Source: Pontibacillus halophilus JSM 076056 = DSM 19796 (GTDB lineage: Bacteria > Bacillota > Bacilli > Bacillales > BH030062). Taken from it: DNA of 41,786 bases. Shown here one piece after another: positions 1-7,499 of this stretch. Made by a program: the position numbers and the translations under genes. Location: contig NZ_AULI01000022.1 in assembly GCF_000425205.1 (NCBI RefSeq), positions 1 to 41,786 on the forward strand, given 5' to 3'. Within the stretch, counting starts at the first letter, position 1; every line of letters begins with the position of its first letter. Under the pieces are notes generated by a model that saw only the letters and a list, made by a program, of their open reading frames with translations, was not told where the DNA came from and did not search any database.

Positions 1-173
1 CAATGTTCCTCATACATCATTCCTTTTCTGATCACCTGTTTTTCTTGTGGCACCTGCTCTTCATCCGCATATTTCTTGGCGGTACGCCAATTCACTTGAG
101 CTCTTTGAGCAATTTCATTTATAGATACGTCTTCATGATTTCGTATAGTTTTGATATGATTAATCTTAGTCAT
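1..173 (-). CDS. istA: IS21 transposase IstA, N-terminal fragment (cut by window edge)
   Basis: The 57 visible codons begin MTKINHIKTIRN and contain SINEIA and NWRTAKKYAD, the conserved helix-turn-helix start of IS21-family IstA (usually about 400-500 residues). IstA is the DDE integrase of the element and works with the ATPase IstB. The ATG at 171-173 is preceded by AAAGGA at a usable spacing. The remainder of the gene is off the left edge. The istB fragment at the right edge has the same orientation and fits as the other end of the same IS type. Confidence 0.9.
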   Translation of the reverse strand, partial: MTKINHIKTIRNHEDVSINEIAQRAQVNWRTAKKYADEEQVPQEKQVIRKGMMYEEH

Positions 174-250
174 TGCTAGCAATCCTTTCGACCTCCACTG
201 TGTTTGATTCGACACCAATTACAGTAGAGTTATATTGGATGGCTGGCAAG
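1..250 (-). mobile_element. IS21-family element, istA-proximal end
   Basis: The first 173 bases encode the start of an IstA transposase reading out of the window. The following non-coding leader runs up to a GGCTGGCAAG block at 241-250. The exact reverse complement of that block occurs at 41485-41494 beside istB, so the pair are candidate terminal or subterminal inverted repeats of one IS type. The exact terminus and any target duplication cannot be fixed, because IS21 ends carry several repeated binding sites and the rest of the element lies outside the window. Confidence 0.75.
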
Positions 251-262
251 GCTTTTTTTATC

Positions 263-314
263 TAAAAAAGAAGTGCAGAGTTATGTACGTTTAGGTTGCA
301 CATCTCTGTACTTC
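263..314 (-). terminator. Rho-independent terminator after the LXG gene
   Basis: On the minus strand an 11-bp stem with one mismatch (304-314 against 270-280) is followed by a run of T. It starts within the stop codon of the LXG gene and so ends that operon next to the IS21 end. Confidence 0.7.
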
Positions 315-1222
315 TATTTTGCACTACACACATATTTCCCATTTGAACCCTGTTTCCATTTAGCTGATGCTTTAATTATCAAATTACCTTTACCATCTTC
401 AATTACTTTCAACATCCCAGAGCTCAACACAGCAAAGCCCAAACTATTCTTTATTACATCTTTCACACCGGTTGTCTTACTCGCCATCTCCAACATATTT
501 GCTACCTGGTTCATATAATTATCGTTATCGTCCACATCGGATAGATCTTCAGCATTTTCGATGATTTCTTTCATGACATTTGATTCGTTATAGAACTTCT
601 CTAACTCCTTATATTCCTGATCACTTAAGAACACGCCATCTTTCGTCCATGTCTGCATCTTTGTGACGAAGCTAGATAATTGATCTAATGTCGCTTCTGC
701 ATCTTCTATCAGATTCACGCAGGATTTGTCGACTTGAATTAACTTTTTCGTCGTATCTTCGATATGTTCCTTCCCCTCTTCTACAATGCTAGAGAAATCA
801 GTAAGATTGATGCGCTCAAATGGTACTAGATCGCTTATTGAGACATAATCATCGTTAATGCCTTCAATTAGGTCTGTTGTCATCTTATCAACTTTCTCAA
901 GCCCTGTTTGTACATCGTTCGTCATAAAGTCTTCTCTTAGAAACGCTTCACGGCTTTCGAAGGAGAATAGTTCATCTTTAATCGATCCTAAAGTTTCTAT
1001 GTATTTATCTTGAAATTGTTGAAGAAGGATATTGAGGGGCACTTGCATTTCCGCGAAATGAGCTCGGATGGCATTCCCTCCTGAACCTTTCAGACTGCTC
1101 TCTAAGCCAATAAAGCTATCCATGCTCTTCTTAAGAGTCAGCACTTGCTCTTTCTCGGACTCTCTCTTATTTGAAATCTTATCTAATTCATCTATAACTA
1201 TAGATACATCTAGCACCTTCAA
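314..1222 (-). CDS. LXG-domain T7SS substrate lacking a toxin domain
   Basis: A 302-residue protein. Residues 1 to about 200 match the LXG domain (PF04740): the MKVLDVS start, the SLKGSGGNAIRAHF block near residues 43-56 and the VPLNILLQQF block just after, followed by long helices. LXG domains bind small helical partners and target antibacterial toxins to the type VII (Esx/Yuk) machine. Family members usually exceed 450 residues and carry a C-terminal toxin. Here only about 100 residues follow, ending in a lysine-rich tail with one cysteine and no recognisable nuclease, ADP-ribosyl or lipase domain. No immunity gene follows; a terminator and an IS21 end do. It is probably a truncated toxin or an orphan LXG stub. 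It is last in an operon after the two partner genes (gaps of 15 and 12 bases). Confidence 0.85.
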   Translation of the reverse strand: MKVLDVSIVIDELDKISNKRESEKEQVLTLKKSMDSFIGLESSLKGSGGNAIRAHFAEMQVPLNILLQQFQDKYIETLGSIKDELFSFESREAFLREDFMTNDVQTGLEKVDKMTTDLIEGINDDYVSISDLVPFERINLTDFSSIVEEGKEHIEDTTKKLIQVDKSCVNLIEDAEATLDQLSSFVTKMQTWTKDGVFLSDQEYKELEKFYNESNVMKEIIENAEDLSDVDDNDNYMNQVANMLEMASKTTGVKDVIKNSLGFAVLSSGMLKVIEDGKGNLIIKASAKWKQGSNGKYVCSAK

Positions 1223-1237
1223 TTCCTCTCACACCCC

Positions 1238-1510
1238 TTATCCCTTCAATTGATGCGCCAACCTTCTATCCTTCTCCACAAACATCTCTAGATTAGATTT
1301 AACATCTGCTTCTACCTTAAGCAGGCTTTCTCGATAAGCCTTATAAATTTCATTGTACCTCTGTTCAAGATTTATGAGTCGTTCCGCTAACTCCATAACA
1401 TTCACCCCAAAGTTCACATCAACTTTAGATGTATCTAGCCCTGCTGTATGTCCCTTGAGCTCTTCAAGAATTGGATTAACCTCACTTGTAACGACTTTAA
1501 TCTCTGCCAT
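1238..1510 (-). CDS. DUF5344/YwqI-like helical T7SS partner protein
   Basis: A 90-residue, almost wholly helical acidic protein starting MAEIKVVTSE. Its length, position and pattern match the YwqI (DUF5344) family, which in Bacillus sits between a YwqH-type gene and an LXG toxin gene. These small proteins are thought to pair with the LXG domain to form the composite secretion signal. An ATG with a GGAGGGTG ribosome site upstream supports the start. It lies 12 bases after the DUF5082-type gene and 15 before the LXG gene, so all three are probably one transcript. Function is inferred from family and context. Confidence 0.75.
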   Translation of the reverse strand: MAEIKVVTSEVNPILEELKGHTAGLDTSKVDVNFGVNVMELAERLINLEQRYNEIYKAYRESLLKVEADVKSNLEMFVEKDRRLAHQLKG

Positions 1511-1522
1511 ACATTCACCCTC

Positions 1523-1909
1523 CTAAGCATCATCTAAAGAATCAAGTTGTCTGTTTAGGGAAGCTATTGAATCACTTAAACTACTATTCAGGCTCCTCAA
1601 CCGCTCAACCTCTGCCCCAATATGATCTAACATATCTTCCACCCTTGTATTACACATGTAATTAATGGAGACAACTAGCTCATCCCGGATAGACAGAAAC
1701 GTAGTGGCATGCTCCCCGGTCCAAATGGAAGCTCCCAATTCAGGTCCATCCACTAAGTCCTTATTGAATTGAAGCTCTGCTTGTTTATCAACAATTTCTC
1801 CCTTCGCTTTCTCTAAACGCTCAATATTTTGACCATTCTGCTCTATATCTCCTTGAAGAGTAAGGATCGAATTAAGAATAGTACTCCTAGAACTTAAGAT
1901 TTCGAACAC
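1523..1909 (-). CDS. DUF5082/YwqH-like helical T7SS partner protein
   Basis: A coiled-coil protein of about 128 residues with leucine/isoleucine heptads, matching the YwqH (DUF5082) type that precedes YwqI and LXG genes. It is the first gene of the ywqH-ywqI-LXG operon and probably helps dock the LXG protein on the secretion machine. The reading frame is open to a GTG at 1942, but bases 1910-1930 look like a ribosome site (GGGGGAGTGGTGAGGAG) rather than coding sequence. I therefore prefer the GTG at 1907-1909; the longer 139-residue form remains possible. Residues near the middle (SIWTGEHA) include a WTG turn reminiscent of WXG proteins. Confidence 0.7.
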   Translation of the reverse strand: MFEILSSRSTILNSILTLQGDIEQNGQNIERLEKAKGEIVDKQAELQFNKDLVDGPELGASIWTGEHATTFLSIRDELVVSINYMCNTRVEDMLDHIGAEVERLRSLNSSLSDSIASLNRQLDSLDDA

Positions 1910-2053
1910 CTCCTCACCACTCCCCCAAATCTTAATTACCACTAATTACCTAGTTTATAACCTATTTTTTTCAAAAAGTAAACAAATAGACAGGGGTTAA
2001 GAAGTTATTAGACAAATTTATACATACATGTCATCGAGTTAATTGTCACAACA

Positions 2054-2086
2054 AAAAAACTGCCAGCTATCAGTAGCGGACAGTTC
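2054..2086 (-). terminator. Terminator after the first lipoprotein gene
   Basis: On the minus strand an AACTG...CAGTT stem with inner pairing of CGCTA to TAGC ends in TTTTTTT. It separates the lipoprotein gene at 2217 from the ywqH-type operon. Confidence 0.75.
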
Positions 2087-2216
2087 ATTCTTCAACTTAT
2101 AAATCACCGGCAAGGTGCTAAACTTATCACGATATTTAGAGAAATCTAAGTTCTTTATATTCCTCACTTATACTTCTAAGCAAACGGGAATTTGAAGAAC
2201 GTTAAAGAACGACCTC

Positions 2217-2864
2217 CTACCCTTCCTGAAATACAATAGATTTAATCCATTCCATAAACTCTTCAGTTTCCCTTGTAAACACCTGTTCACTTCCACCCTT
2301 ATATAACGACTCAATTGTATACCTAACCCATAAAACCTCGTTGTTATTCTCTAAAATAGCAACGAGTCCTTTTCTTTTAGGATTATCATTTATGTAACTC
2401 GCTAAATATAGATCATAAGGATAAGTTTTCTGTTCCTTAAACGTCAGATCTTCACCAACGGAACCTTCCAGTGTGGATATACTCGTTTCAAGGCTAGGCT
2501 CAGTACCTTGTCCATAGTACTCCAAGAAAATTCTTATATTTGAGTCGTCATTGTCCATACCAATATAGATCCCTTCAGAGTTATTCTCCTCAACTGAATA
2601 ACTCTGTTCACCAATTACACCATTCCTAGGAAAATCCATTTTAAACTGTTCTGTTTTAGACAAGAAAGAATAATATCCTGGTCTAGTCTCCTGAGTCGAT
2701 GTTAAGAAGCCTCTAGTAAACTCATCTTCAAATGCAGGTACATCGGGCAAATCCTTAGCAGCGACTTCCTCGGGATCGGTCACTTGGTCCTTAGACATTT
2801 GGCAACTCCCCATTATAAATAGGCTAATTAAAGACATTACTTTAACTATGTTCTTCAATTTCAA
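2217..2864 (-). CDS. TilA-like lipoprotein, copy 1
   Basis: A 215-residue lipoprotein. A short signal segment ends in the lipobox IMGSC (cysteine near residue 21), so it is predicted to be anchored outside the membrane. The family then shows a DQVTDPEEVA spacer, LPDVPAF, DEFTRGFLTS and a beta-rich C-terminal domain. Copies at 3048, 6673 and 9151 share all of these. The copy at 6673 sits next to the lipase toxin candidate, so the family may provide surface immunity, as TilA does for TslA in Staphylococcus; that role is inferred. The TTG at 2862-2864 lies 5 bases after AGGAGG; the GTG two codons earlier falls inside the ribosome site. Confidence 0.8.
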   Translation of the reverse strand: MKLKNIVKVMSLISLFIMGSCQMSKDQVTDPEEVAAKDLPDVPAFEDEFTRGFLTSTQETRPGYYSFLSKTEQFKMDFPRNGVIGEQSYSVEENNSEGIYIGMDNDDSNIRIFLEYYGQGTEPSLETSISTLEGSVGEDLTFKEQKTYPYDLYLASYINDNPKRKGLVAILENNNEVLWVRYTIESLYKGGSEQVFTRETEEFMEWIKSIVFQEG

Positions 2865-3047
2865 CCCCACCTCCTTCTGGCAAGTTTTCCACAGTAATTC
2901 ACTTAAATTTTGCGCTCCTTAGAGACGTGGGGGTCAAATTCTTGTTTGATAGAACAACCATCATAAAGAAGGAGAAAACATAAATCATTGCAGCCTGAAC
3001 ATCTTTCTTTCTAGCAAAATAATATACAATTCCTCTGCACTTCTCTC

Positions 3048-3695
3048 TTAATCATTGATGAAGTTAATAGAGCTTGCCCAACTTTCTACTATCTTTTTCA
3101 CTTTTTGTAGATTACAATCTTTATCCGATTCGTCACACTCTACCTTATATGTAAGTTGAATGGCACCTGAATGTTCATGTTGGGCGATAACAACATATCC
3201 AAATTCCCCATCAGGATATTCATATGAAGCTATATAAGTTTCTATTTGAGGATCAGTATCAATTTCTTCAAAATCGAGTTCTTTCTCAATATTTTTCTTT
3301 ATATTTTCCATCGTATGGTCCAATCTGTTAGGCGATTTAAAAGAATAATACTCTATATCGATTTCATAATTTGAGTCTTTTCCTTTTAATATAATAAAAA
3401 AACCTTCAGCATTTTTATTATCTACCGCGTAAGTTCTTTCATGAATCACACCATCTTCCGGAAAATCCATTTCATACTTCTTTGTGCCTGATAAGAAAGG
3501 ATAATAGCCTTCCTTTGTCTCATTTATAGAAGTAAGAAAACCCCTAGTAAAATCATCCTCAAATGCAGGTACATCAGGCAAATCCTCAGCAGCGACTTCC
3601 TCAGGATCGGTCACTTGGTCATTAGACATTTGGCAACTACCCATTATAAATAGGCTAATTAAAGACACTACTTTAACTATGTTCTTCAATTTCAA
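3048..3695 (-). CDS. TilA-like lipoprotein, copy 2
   Basis: A 215-residue paralogue of the gene at 2217. The first 45 or so residues are nearly identical (lipobox IMGSC, then DQVTDPEEVA and LPDVPAF), while the domain after residue 60 has diverged. It has two cysteines near the C-terminus (VECDESDKDC) that the other copies lack. Strong conservation of the export region with a variable mature domain fits an immunity repertoire. The TTG start is 5 bases after the ribosome site. The GGGACA hairpin at 3709-3786 lies directly upstream of that site, so this copy has lost the upstream block seen before copies 1 and 3. Confidence 0.8.
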   Translation of the reverse strand: MKLKNIVKVVSLISLFIMGSCQMSNDQVTDPEEVAAEDLPDVPAFEDDFTRGFLTSINETKEGYYPFLSGTKKYEMDFPEDGVIHERTYAVDNKNAEGFFIILKGKDSNYEIDIEYYSFKSPNRLDHTMENIKKNIEKELDFEEIDTDPQIETYIASYEYPDGEFGYVVIAQHEHSGAIQLTYKVECDESDKDCNLQKVKKIVESWASSINFIND

Positions 3696-3708
3696 CCCCA
3701 CCTCCTTC

Positions 3709-3786
3709 CGCCGGGACGGGGGGACAGGTTACTTGTCCCACTATCCTGGGTGCGAGCGGGACGATGAACCTGTCCCTTTGTCCCGC
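3709..3786. repeat. Long GGGACA-type palindrome
   Basis: Two arms of about 31 bases, each with GGGACAGGTT and GTCCC, are near-perfect reverse complements around a loop of about 12 bases. The same GGGACA(A)...CCTGTCCC vocabulary recurs at 4307, 7721, 7908, 10342 and 19922. The palindrome fills the gap between the ribosome site of lipoprotein copy 2 and the stop codon of the 88-residue membrane protein, so its RNA would fold strongly there. It resembles REP or MITE-like repeats of Bacillaceae. Confidence 0.75.
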
Positions 3787-4052
3787 TATTGAAATAATCT
3801 TTCGTAGAAAATAATGATAAACAAGAGACTACACTCCACAACTAGCGTAAGTAAGATTACTCTTGTCTTCTCCACGTTTAGTTGGATGGCATACCCAATT
3901 CCCCATATGGCGATGACGAGGAATGGCATTAAGCTGTACAAATCGTTTCCCTCAGGAGCGAATGCCATCATGACCCAAGCCAGAATGAAGCTAATCCCGA
4001 TTGAAGCTACACCTATTAAAATGTTGATAGTATGAATATATACACGATCCAC
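3786..4052 (-). CDS. Small membrane protein, three predicted TM helices
   Basis: An 88-residue hydrophobic protein with three membrane segments at about residues 8-30, 40-57 and 63-85, separated by short charged loops (FAPEGND and NVEKTR). The GTG start at 4052 follows AAAGGTAGGG. I do not recognise a family. It lies between the toxin-partner gene and a lipoprotein gene on the same strand, so it could be an accessory or membrane immunity protein of the T7SS locus, but nothing in its sequence proves this. Its stop codon overlaps the arm of the GGGACA palindrome. Confidence 0.55.
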   Translation of the reverse strand: MDRVYIHTINILIGVASIGISFILAWVMMAFAPEGNDLYSLMPFLVIAIWGIGYAIQLNVEKTRVILLTLVVECSLLFIIIFYERLFQ

Positions 4053-4174
4053 GGAATCCCTACCTTTTCGTTAAATTCATATAGAAATGAACCAGTTTAT
4101 TTCCTATTTAATGAAGAAGTTATTTCGAACCTAAAAATAAAACTTTAGAGCATCCACCCCAAAGTTCTATTCCA

Positions 4175-4288
4175 TTATGTATACTTTTTTCTCTTTATCA
4201 CTACAGCAATACACACTGCAACCGGCGCAGCAATCATAACGAAGGATGTTATTTGAAAGAACACATCAACCCAAGCGATTTCTCCCAT
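4175..4288 (-). CDS. Single-TM small protein (37 residues)
   Basis: A short protein starting MGEIAWVDVFF with one membrane helix (about residues 9-31) and a basic tail RKKYT. The ATG at 4286-4288 is 10 bases after AGGAG, a good ribosome site. A longer in-frame extension to 4378 runs through the duplicated intergenic repeat and looks non-coding, so the short form is preferred. It lies downstream of the lipase-toxin operon terminator, so it is transcribed separately. It may be a small membrane regulator or an immunity peptide; function is unknown. Confidence 0.45.
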   Translation of the reverse strand: MGEIAWVDVFFQITSFVMIAAPVAVCIAVVIKRKKYT

Positions 4289-4306
4289 ACACACACAACT
4301 CCTTTC

Positions 4307-4466
4307 GGGGACAGAGGGACAGGTACAGCGTCTCACACCCCAGTCTATTCTTAGAGCAACTTTAAATGGATGATTCATCCACTCTCAAGTTCCAGAGCTC
4401 ATTCTACTATAATTTGGAATACAACAACACCCCCTATTCATCACGAATCTCAGAACATAAAAAAAG
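4307..4466. repeat. Duplicated intergenic element, copy A
   Basis: This stretch is clearly related to 7721-7867. Shared blocks include GGGACAGG, ACAGCGTCTCAC, CCCAGTCTATTCTTAGAG, AACTTTAAATGGATGA, CAGAGCTCATTCTACTAT and ATCTCAGAACATAAAAAA. It runs from the leader of the 37-residue gene to the T-run of the terminator at 4459. In copy B the same tail also adjoins a terminator, although the stems differ. No coding potential is evident. Confidence 0.8.
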
Positions 4467-4494
4467 AAGCAACTAGAATGCTCTAGGCTGCTCC
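4459..4494 (-). terminator. Terminator overlapping the end of the TlaA-like gene
   Basis: On the minus strand GAGCA-CTAGA pairs with TCTAG-TGCTTC around a short loop, followed by seven T. The stop codon TAG of the gene at 4473 lies inside the stem, so termination is tightly packed against the end of the toxin operon. Confidence 0.75.
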
Positions 4495-4814
4495 TCATAG
4501 GTTAGTGTCATTCTTTGCTCCTTCAAGCGATCCACCTGCTGGTCTAGCATTCTAATCGTTTTTGATAAATCTACCTCTATAGCCTCAACCAATAACTTGT
4601 TGGAAGAAGACAAGTTATCCGTCAAATCCATCATGGCTTCTACAATATCTCCTTTTTGACTTTCTTCAACGAACATATCCCTAATAAGTGAGAGCCATTG
4701 TTCATCTACCACCTGAATCTCCTCTAGAATCGAAATAAGTTCCTTTTCTTTGTATAGCTGACTCTCATAGGGTAACAACCTGTCCGTTACAGTTAGTTGG
4801 TGTGTATCTCTCAT
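4473..4814 (-). CDS. Small helical partner of the lipase toxin (TlaA-like candidate)
   Basis: A 113-residue protein predicted to be almost wholly helical and coiled-coil, with heptads around MLDQQVDRLKEQRMTL. It starts 17 bases after the stop of the lipase-toxin gene and is followed at once by a terminator, so the two are co-transcribed. In Staphylococcus the reverse-architecture lipase TslA needs two small helical partners (TlaA1 and TlaA2) that stack on its C-terminal domain. This protein has the right size, fold type and position for one of them. The second partner is not evident; the DUF5082/DUF5344 proteins at 1238-1909 could substitute. The role is inferred from context, not sequence identity. 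Confidence 0.6.
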   Translation of the reverse strand: MRDTHQLTVTDRLLPYESQLYKEKELISILEEIQVVDEQWLSLIRDMFVEESQKGDIVEAMMDLTDNLSSSNKLLVEAIEVDLSKTIRMLDQQVDRLKEQRMTLTYEEQPRAF

Positions 4815-4831
4815 CTTCTCCCTCCTCTTTA

Positions 4832-6658
4832 TCAGTTATTTGCATAACTTCCAACCAGATCAAATAATTTCGACACCTTCTCTTCTTCTGAAAATAATTG
4901 TTCCACAGATTTACGGTATTTCTCCAATGCGTCATAGCCTTCTTGCACACTTTTATGTAATTTGAGAAATGCGTCGGATAAATCAATCTGATGTAATCTC
5001 GGTAAATCCTCGTGTACTTCAATTGATTGCAAACGCTTGTTGCCACCATAATAACCAGAAGCATGTCTTCCTAGAAGATAAGCATGATAAGAAGGGTTTT
5101 GCTCTAAGTCAGCTATTTCCCTAAGTACTCGTAATTTTTCATTATGGTAATCGTCATGAACCAACCGTTGAGCCGATAATTCTAAACGGTTGATAAGCTC
5201 CGACTTTTCTTGCAACTTATTTCTCCCATCTTCATACATACGCATAGCAGCCGTTAAATTAATCTGTATCGATTTCCCACCTACGATCGTGCTCATCACC
5301 ATATCCGTTCCTTCATAAGTGGTATCTCCAGATGAGAGTGCCTTTAACATCTCAGGTATGCCATGACTGGACACTATTTCTTCACCAAGTTTTGATAAAA
5401 TCGGGTCAAGTTTATGACCACTTTCCTCAATCTTCTCTAATTCCTTCTCAATTCTACCTTTTGTATCTAGCAACCAAGCACCGTCACCTAGAACAGGCGT
5501 TGTTTGTTCGGACATTGAACTATATAAATCTAGACGCTTCTTGGATTCAACGAGCGACTCCTCGATAACACCCATCTCTTCGACTATAATCTTCTTCTCT
5601 TCTTCTGTAATATAACCTGCTTCTACCAACCTCGTTGTAATAATATCCGAATTAGAAGTTACATTTTTCACTTGCTCCAACAATGGCCCAATCTTTTCGT
5701 TGGCCTCTCTTATAGCCGGTTCAAGTTCTCCAGATATGTAAGCATTTCCGTACCCCCATACATCTTTCTGAACAAGTACACTCATATCCACACCCAGTAT
5801 TTCTTTCAACACAGCATCCTGCCCACCACGTTCCGATGCTTCCGTGTATTGAATAGCTAAGCTCTGCAGGTCTTTCACAACCTCGTCTGGAACCCCGTCC
5901 ATAATTGACCTTAGTCCATTCACCTCTGAATTCGTATCTACAAAGTGGGTTTCACCTAGATTAAAAAACCCCCTAACTCCACTCACCCCATATAAGGGAT
6001 CATCTGTTGAAATCAGTTGGTGTATGTGATCCGATTTATCCTCGTAATGTTGTTCAGCAAACCGTTTGAGTTTTTCAGGTTCAACTTCATAAATTTCTTC
6101 TTCATTCTTAACACCGAAATGATTTATTACTTCTTCTGAAAATTTCTCATCTGCATGAAACATTTGATAATAATTAATTTGAGCACCGTTAATACTATAA
6201 ATAGCATCAAATACATCGCCTCTTAAATGAGCAGCGACATTGTTATTGTGAGCTAATGAATGCGATAAACCTATGACCGAAACATCTGAAGGAAGATTCA
6301 TATTCTGTTTTACTTCTTTCACGAATTGTAAGGTAGAGGTTGATTGAGAGTAGGATATACCAGCAAGCATTGATTTTATATTATACTTCCAATCTACTTG
6401 ATCTTGAGTACCCTGAGAAATGATGTATAACTCATCCACGCTCTCCTCTTCCGACTTGAAATGAACCGCCGTACCATTATAACCCGTGGAAGCATCTTCC
6501 TTTTTGTGTATATGAATCTCCCCTGTAAATCTCTCTCCAGTCTCTTCTATGTATATAAGTCTTATGCTTTCTTCCATTTCTTTTGCACTAAGCTCTTTAT
6601 ATTCTTCACTTAGAAGCCTCAACCTGATTTTGTCACTATTTAACAGCATTTCAGACAC
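4832..6658 (-). CDS. TslA-like T7SS lipase toxin with reversed domain order (DUF6792)
   Basis: A 608-residue protein. Residues 1 to about 255 form an alpha/beta-hydrolase-like domain of the DUF6792 type: the nucleophile-elbow region GLSHSLAHNNN at 130-140, SINGAQINYYQ at 155-165, STDDPLYGVSG at 217-227 and GETHFVDTN at 235-243. By analogy with lipases Ser134, Asp219 or Asp220 and His238 are the candidate triad; the elbow reads SHSLA instead of the usual GHSLG. Residues about 260-608 are long helices resembling an LXG domain placed at the C-terminus. This order (enzyme first, helical targeting domain last) is that of S. aureus TslA, a T7SS-exported phospholipase A. The GTG start at 6658 is 5 bases after AAAGGGGG. 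A lipoprotein gene ends 14 bases upstream and a helical partner follows. Confidence 0.75.
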   Translation of the reverse strand: MSEMLLNSDKIRLRLLSEEYKELSAKEMEESIRLIYIEETGERFTGEIHIHKKEDASTGYNGTAVHFKSEEESVDELYIISQGTQDQVDWKYNIKSMLAGISYSQSTSTLQFVKEVKQNMNLPSDVSVIGLSHSLAHNNNVAAHLRGDVFDAIYSINGAQINYYQMFHADEKFSEEVINHFGVKNEEEIYEVEPEKLKRFAEQHYEDKSDHIHQLISTDDPLYGVSGVRGFFNLGETHFVDTNSEVNGLRSIMDGVPDEVVKDLQSLAIQYTEASERGGQDAVLKEILGVDMSVLVQKDVWGYGNAYISGELEPAIREANEKIGPLLEQVKNVTSNSDIITTRLVEAGYITEEEKKIIVEEMGVIEESLVESKKRLDLYSSMSEQTTPVLGDGAWLLDTKGRIEKELEKIEESGHKLDPILSKLGEEIVSSHGIPEMLKALSSGDTTYEGTDMVMSTIVGGKSIQINLTAAMRMYEDGRNKLQEKSELINRLELSAQRLVHDDYHNEKLRVLREIADLEQNPSYHAYLLGRHASGYYGGNKRLQSIEVHEDLPRLHQIDLSDAFLKLHKSVQEGYDALEKYRKSVEQLFSEEEKVSKLFDLVGSYANN

Positions 6659-6672
6659 AAACCCCCTTTCTA

Positions 6673-7326
6673 TTAATCAGTAAATTTAACTGTTTCCAGC
6701 CATTTATGGAAATAGTTGGACTCTTGATTAAAGATTTGTTCTTTTTCCGGGGTATTCTCTTCTGTCAATTCAATTTTATACCTAATCCATAAACTCTCGG
6801 TGTTCTCTCTCTTTGCGATTACTGCGAAGCCTTTTTTATTCGAATCTCCTTCTCTATATTTAGAAAGAAATACGGTATGATTTTCTTTCGATTCTTTCTG
6901 GAAATCCAATTTCTCTCCAACACTACCTTCCAAAGCCAATTTACTTGTATCTAGGTCTGGATAAGCTTCTGAACCGTAGTACTCGAATCTAATCCTTATC
7001 ATGACTTCATCTTTTTCAACTTCTACATACGCTGTTTCTATATAATCTCCTTTAATGGAATAACTTCTTTCACTTACGATGCCATCCTCGGGTAAACTCA
7101 TTTCATAATTACCCGTCCCAGAAAGAAATGGGTAAAATCCATCTTTTGTCTCCTGAATTGATGTCAAAAAACCTCTAGTAAACTCATCTTTAAATGCAGG
7201 TACATCAGGCAAATCCTCAGCAGCGACTTCCTCAGGATCAGTCACTTGATCATTAGACATTTGACAACCTCCCATTATAAGTAGGCTAATTAAAGACAAT
7301 ACTTTAATCATGTTTTTCAATTTCAT
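6673..7326 (-). CDS. TilA-like lipoprotein, copy 3 (toxin-linked immunity candidate)
   Basis: A 217-residue lipoprotein starting MKLKNMIKVL with lipobox IMGGC, then the family blocks DQVTDPEEVA, LPDVPAF and DEFTRGFLTS. It ends 14 bases before the TslA-like gene, so it is co-transcribed with the toxin and its partner. That makes it the best immunity candidate of the four copies. The ATG at 7324-7326 is 6 bases after AAGGAG; a longer in-frame ORF to 7356 runs back through the ribosome site. Bases 7333-7440 upstream resemble 2871-2974 before copy 1, so the duplication unit included leader sequence. The mature domain is predicted to be beta-rich (ISLP, RIRFEYYG and WIRYKIEL strands). Confidence 0.8.
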   Translation of the reverse strand: MKLKNMIKVLSLISLLIMGGCQMSNDQVTDPEEVAAEDLPDVPAFKDEFTRGFLTSIQETKDGFYPFLSGTGNYEMSLPEDGIVSERSYSIKGDYIETAYVEVEKDEVMIRIRFEYYGSEAYPDLDTSKLALEGSVGEKLDFQKESKENHTVFLSKYREGDSNKKGFAVIAKRENTESLWIRYKIELTEENTPEKEQIFNQESNYFHKWLETVKFTD

Positions 7327-7499
7327 CCCCATCTCCTTCCACCAAGTTTCCCACAATTATTTTACTTGAATTTTACGACTCTTAAAGGTATGGGATTCAA
7401 ATTATTTTTGTTTAAAAGAAAATCAGCATAAAGAAGGAGGTAATATGCACTAAATCGCTACTTAATTTATACCACTTACTTTTATTTTCAAAACTACAA

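Noticed and set aside
4289-4378. N-terminal extension of the 37-residue membrane protein
   Set aside because: It is encoded by the duplicated intergenic element and crosses the ribosome site at 4298-4303.
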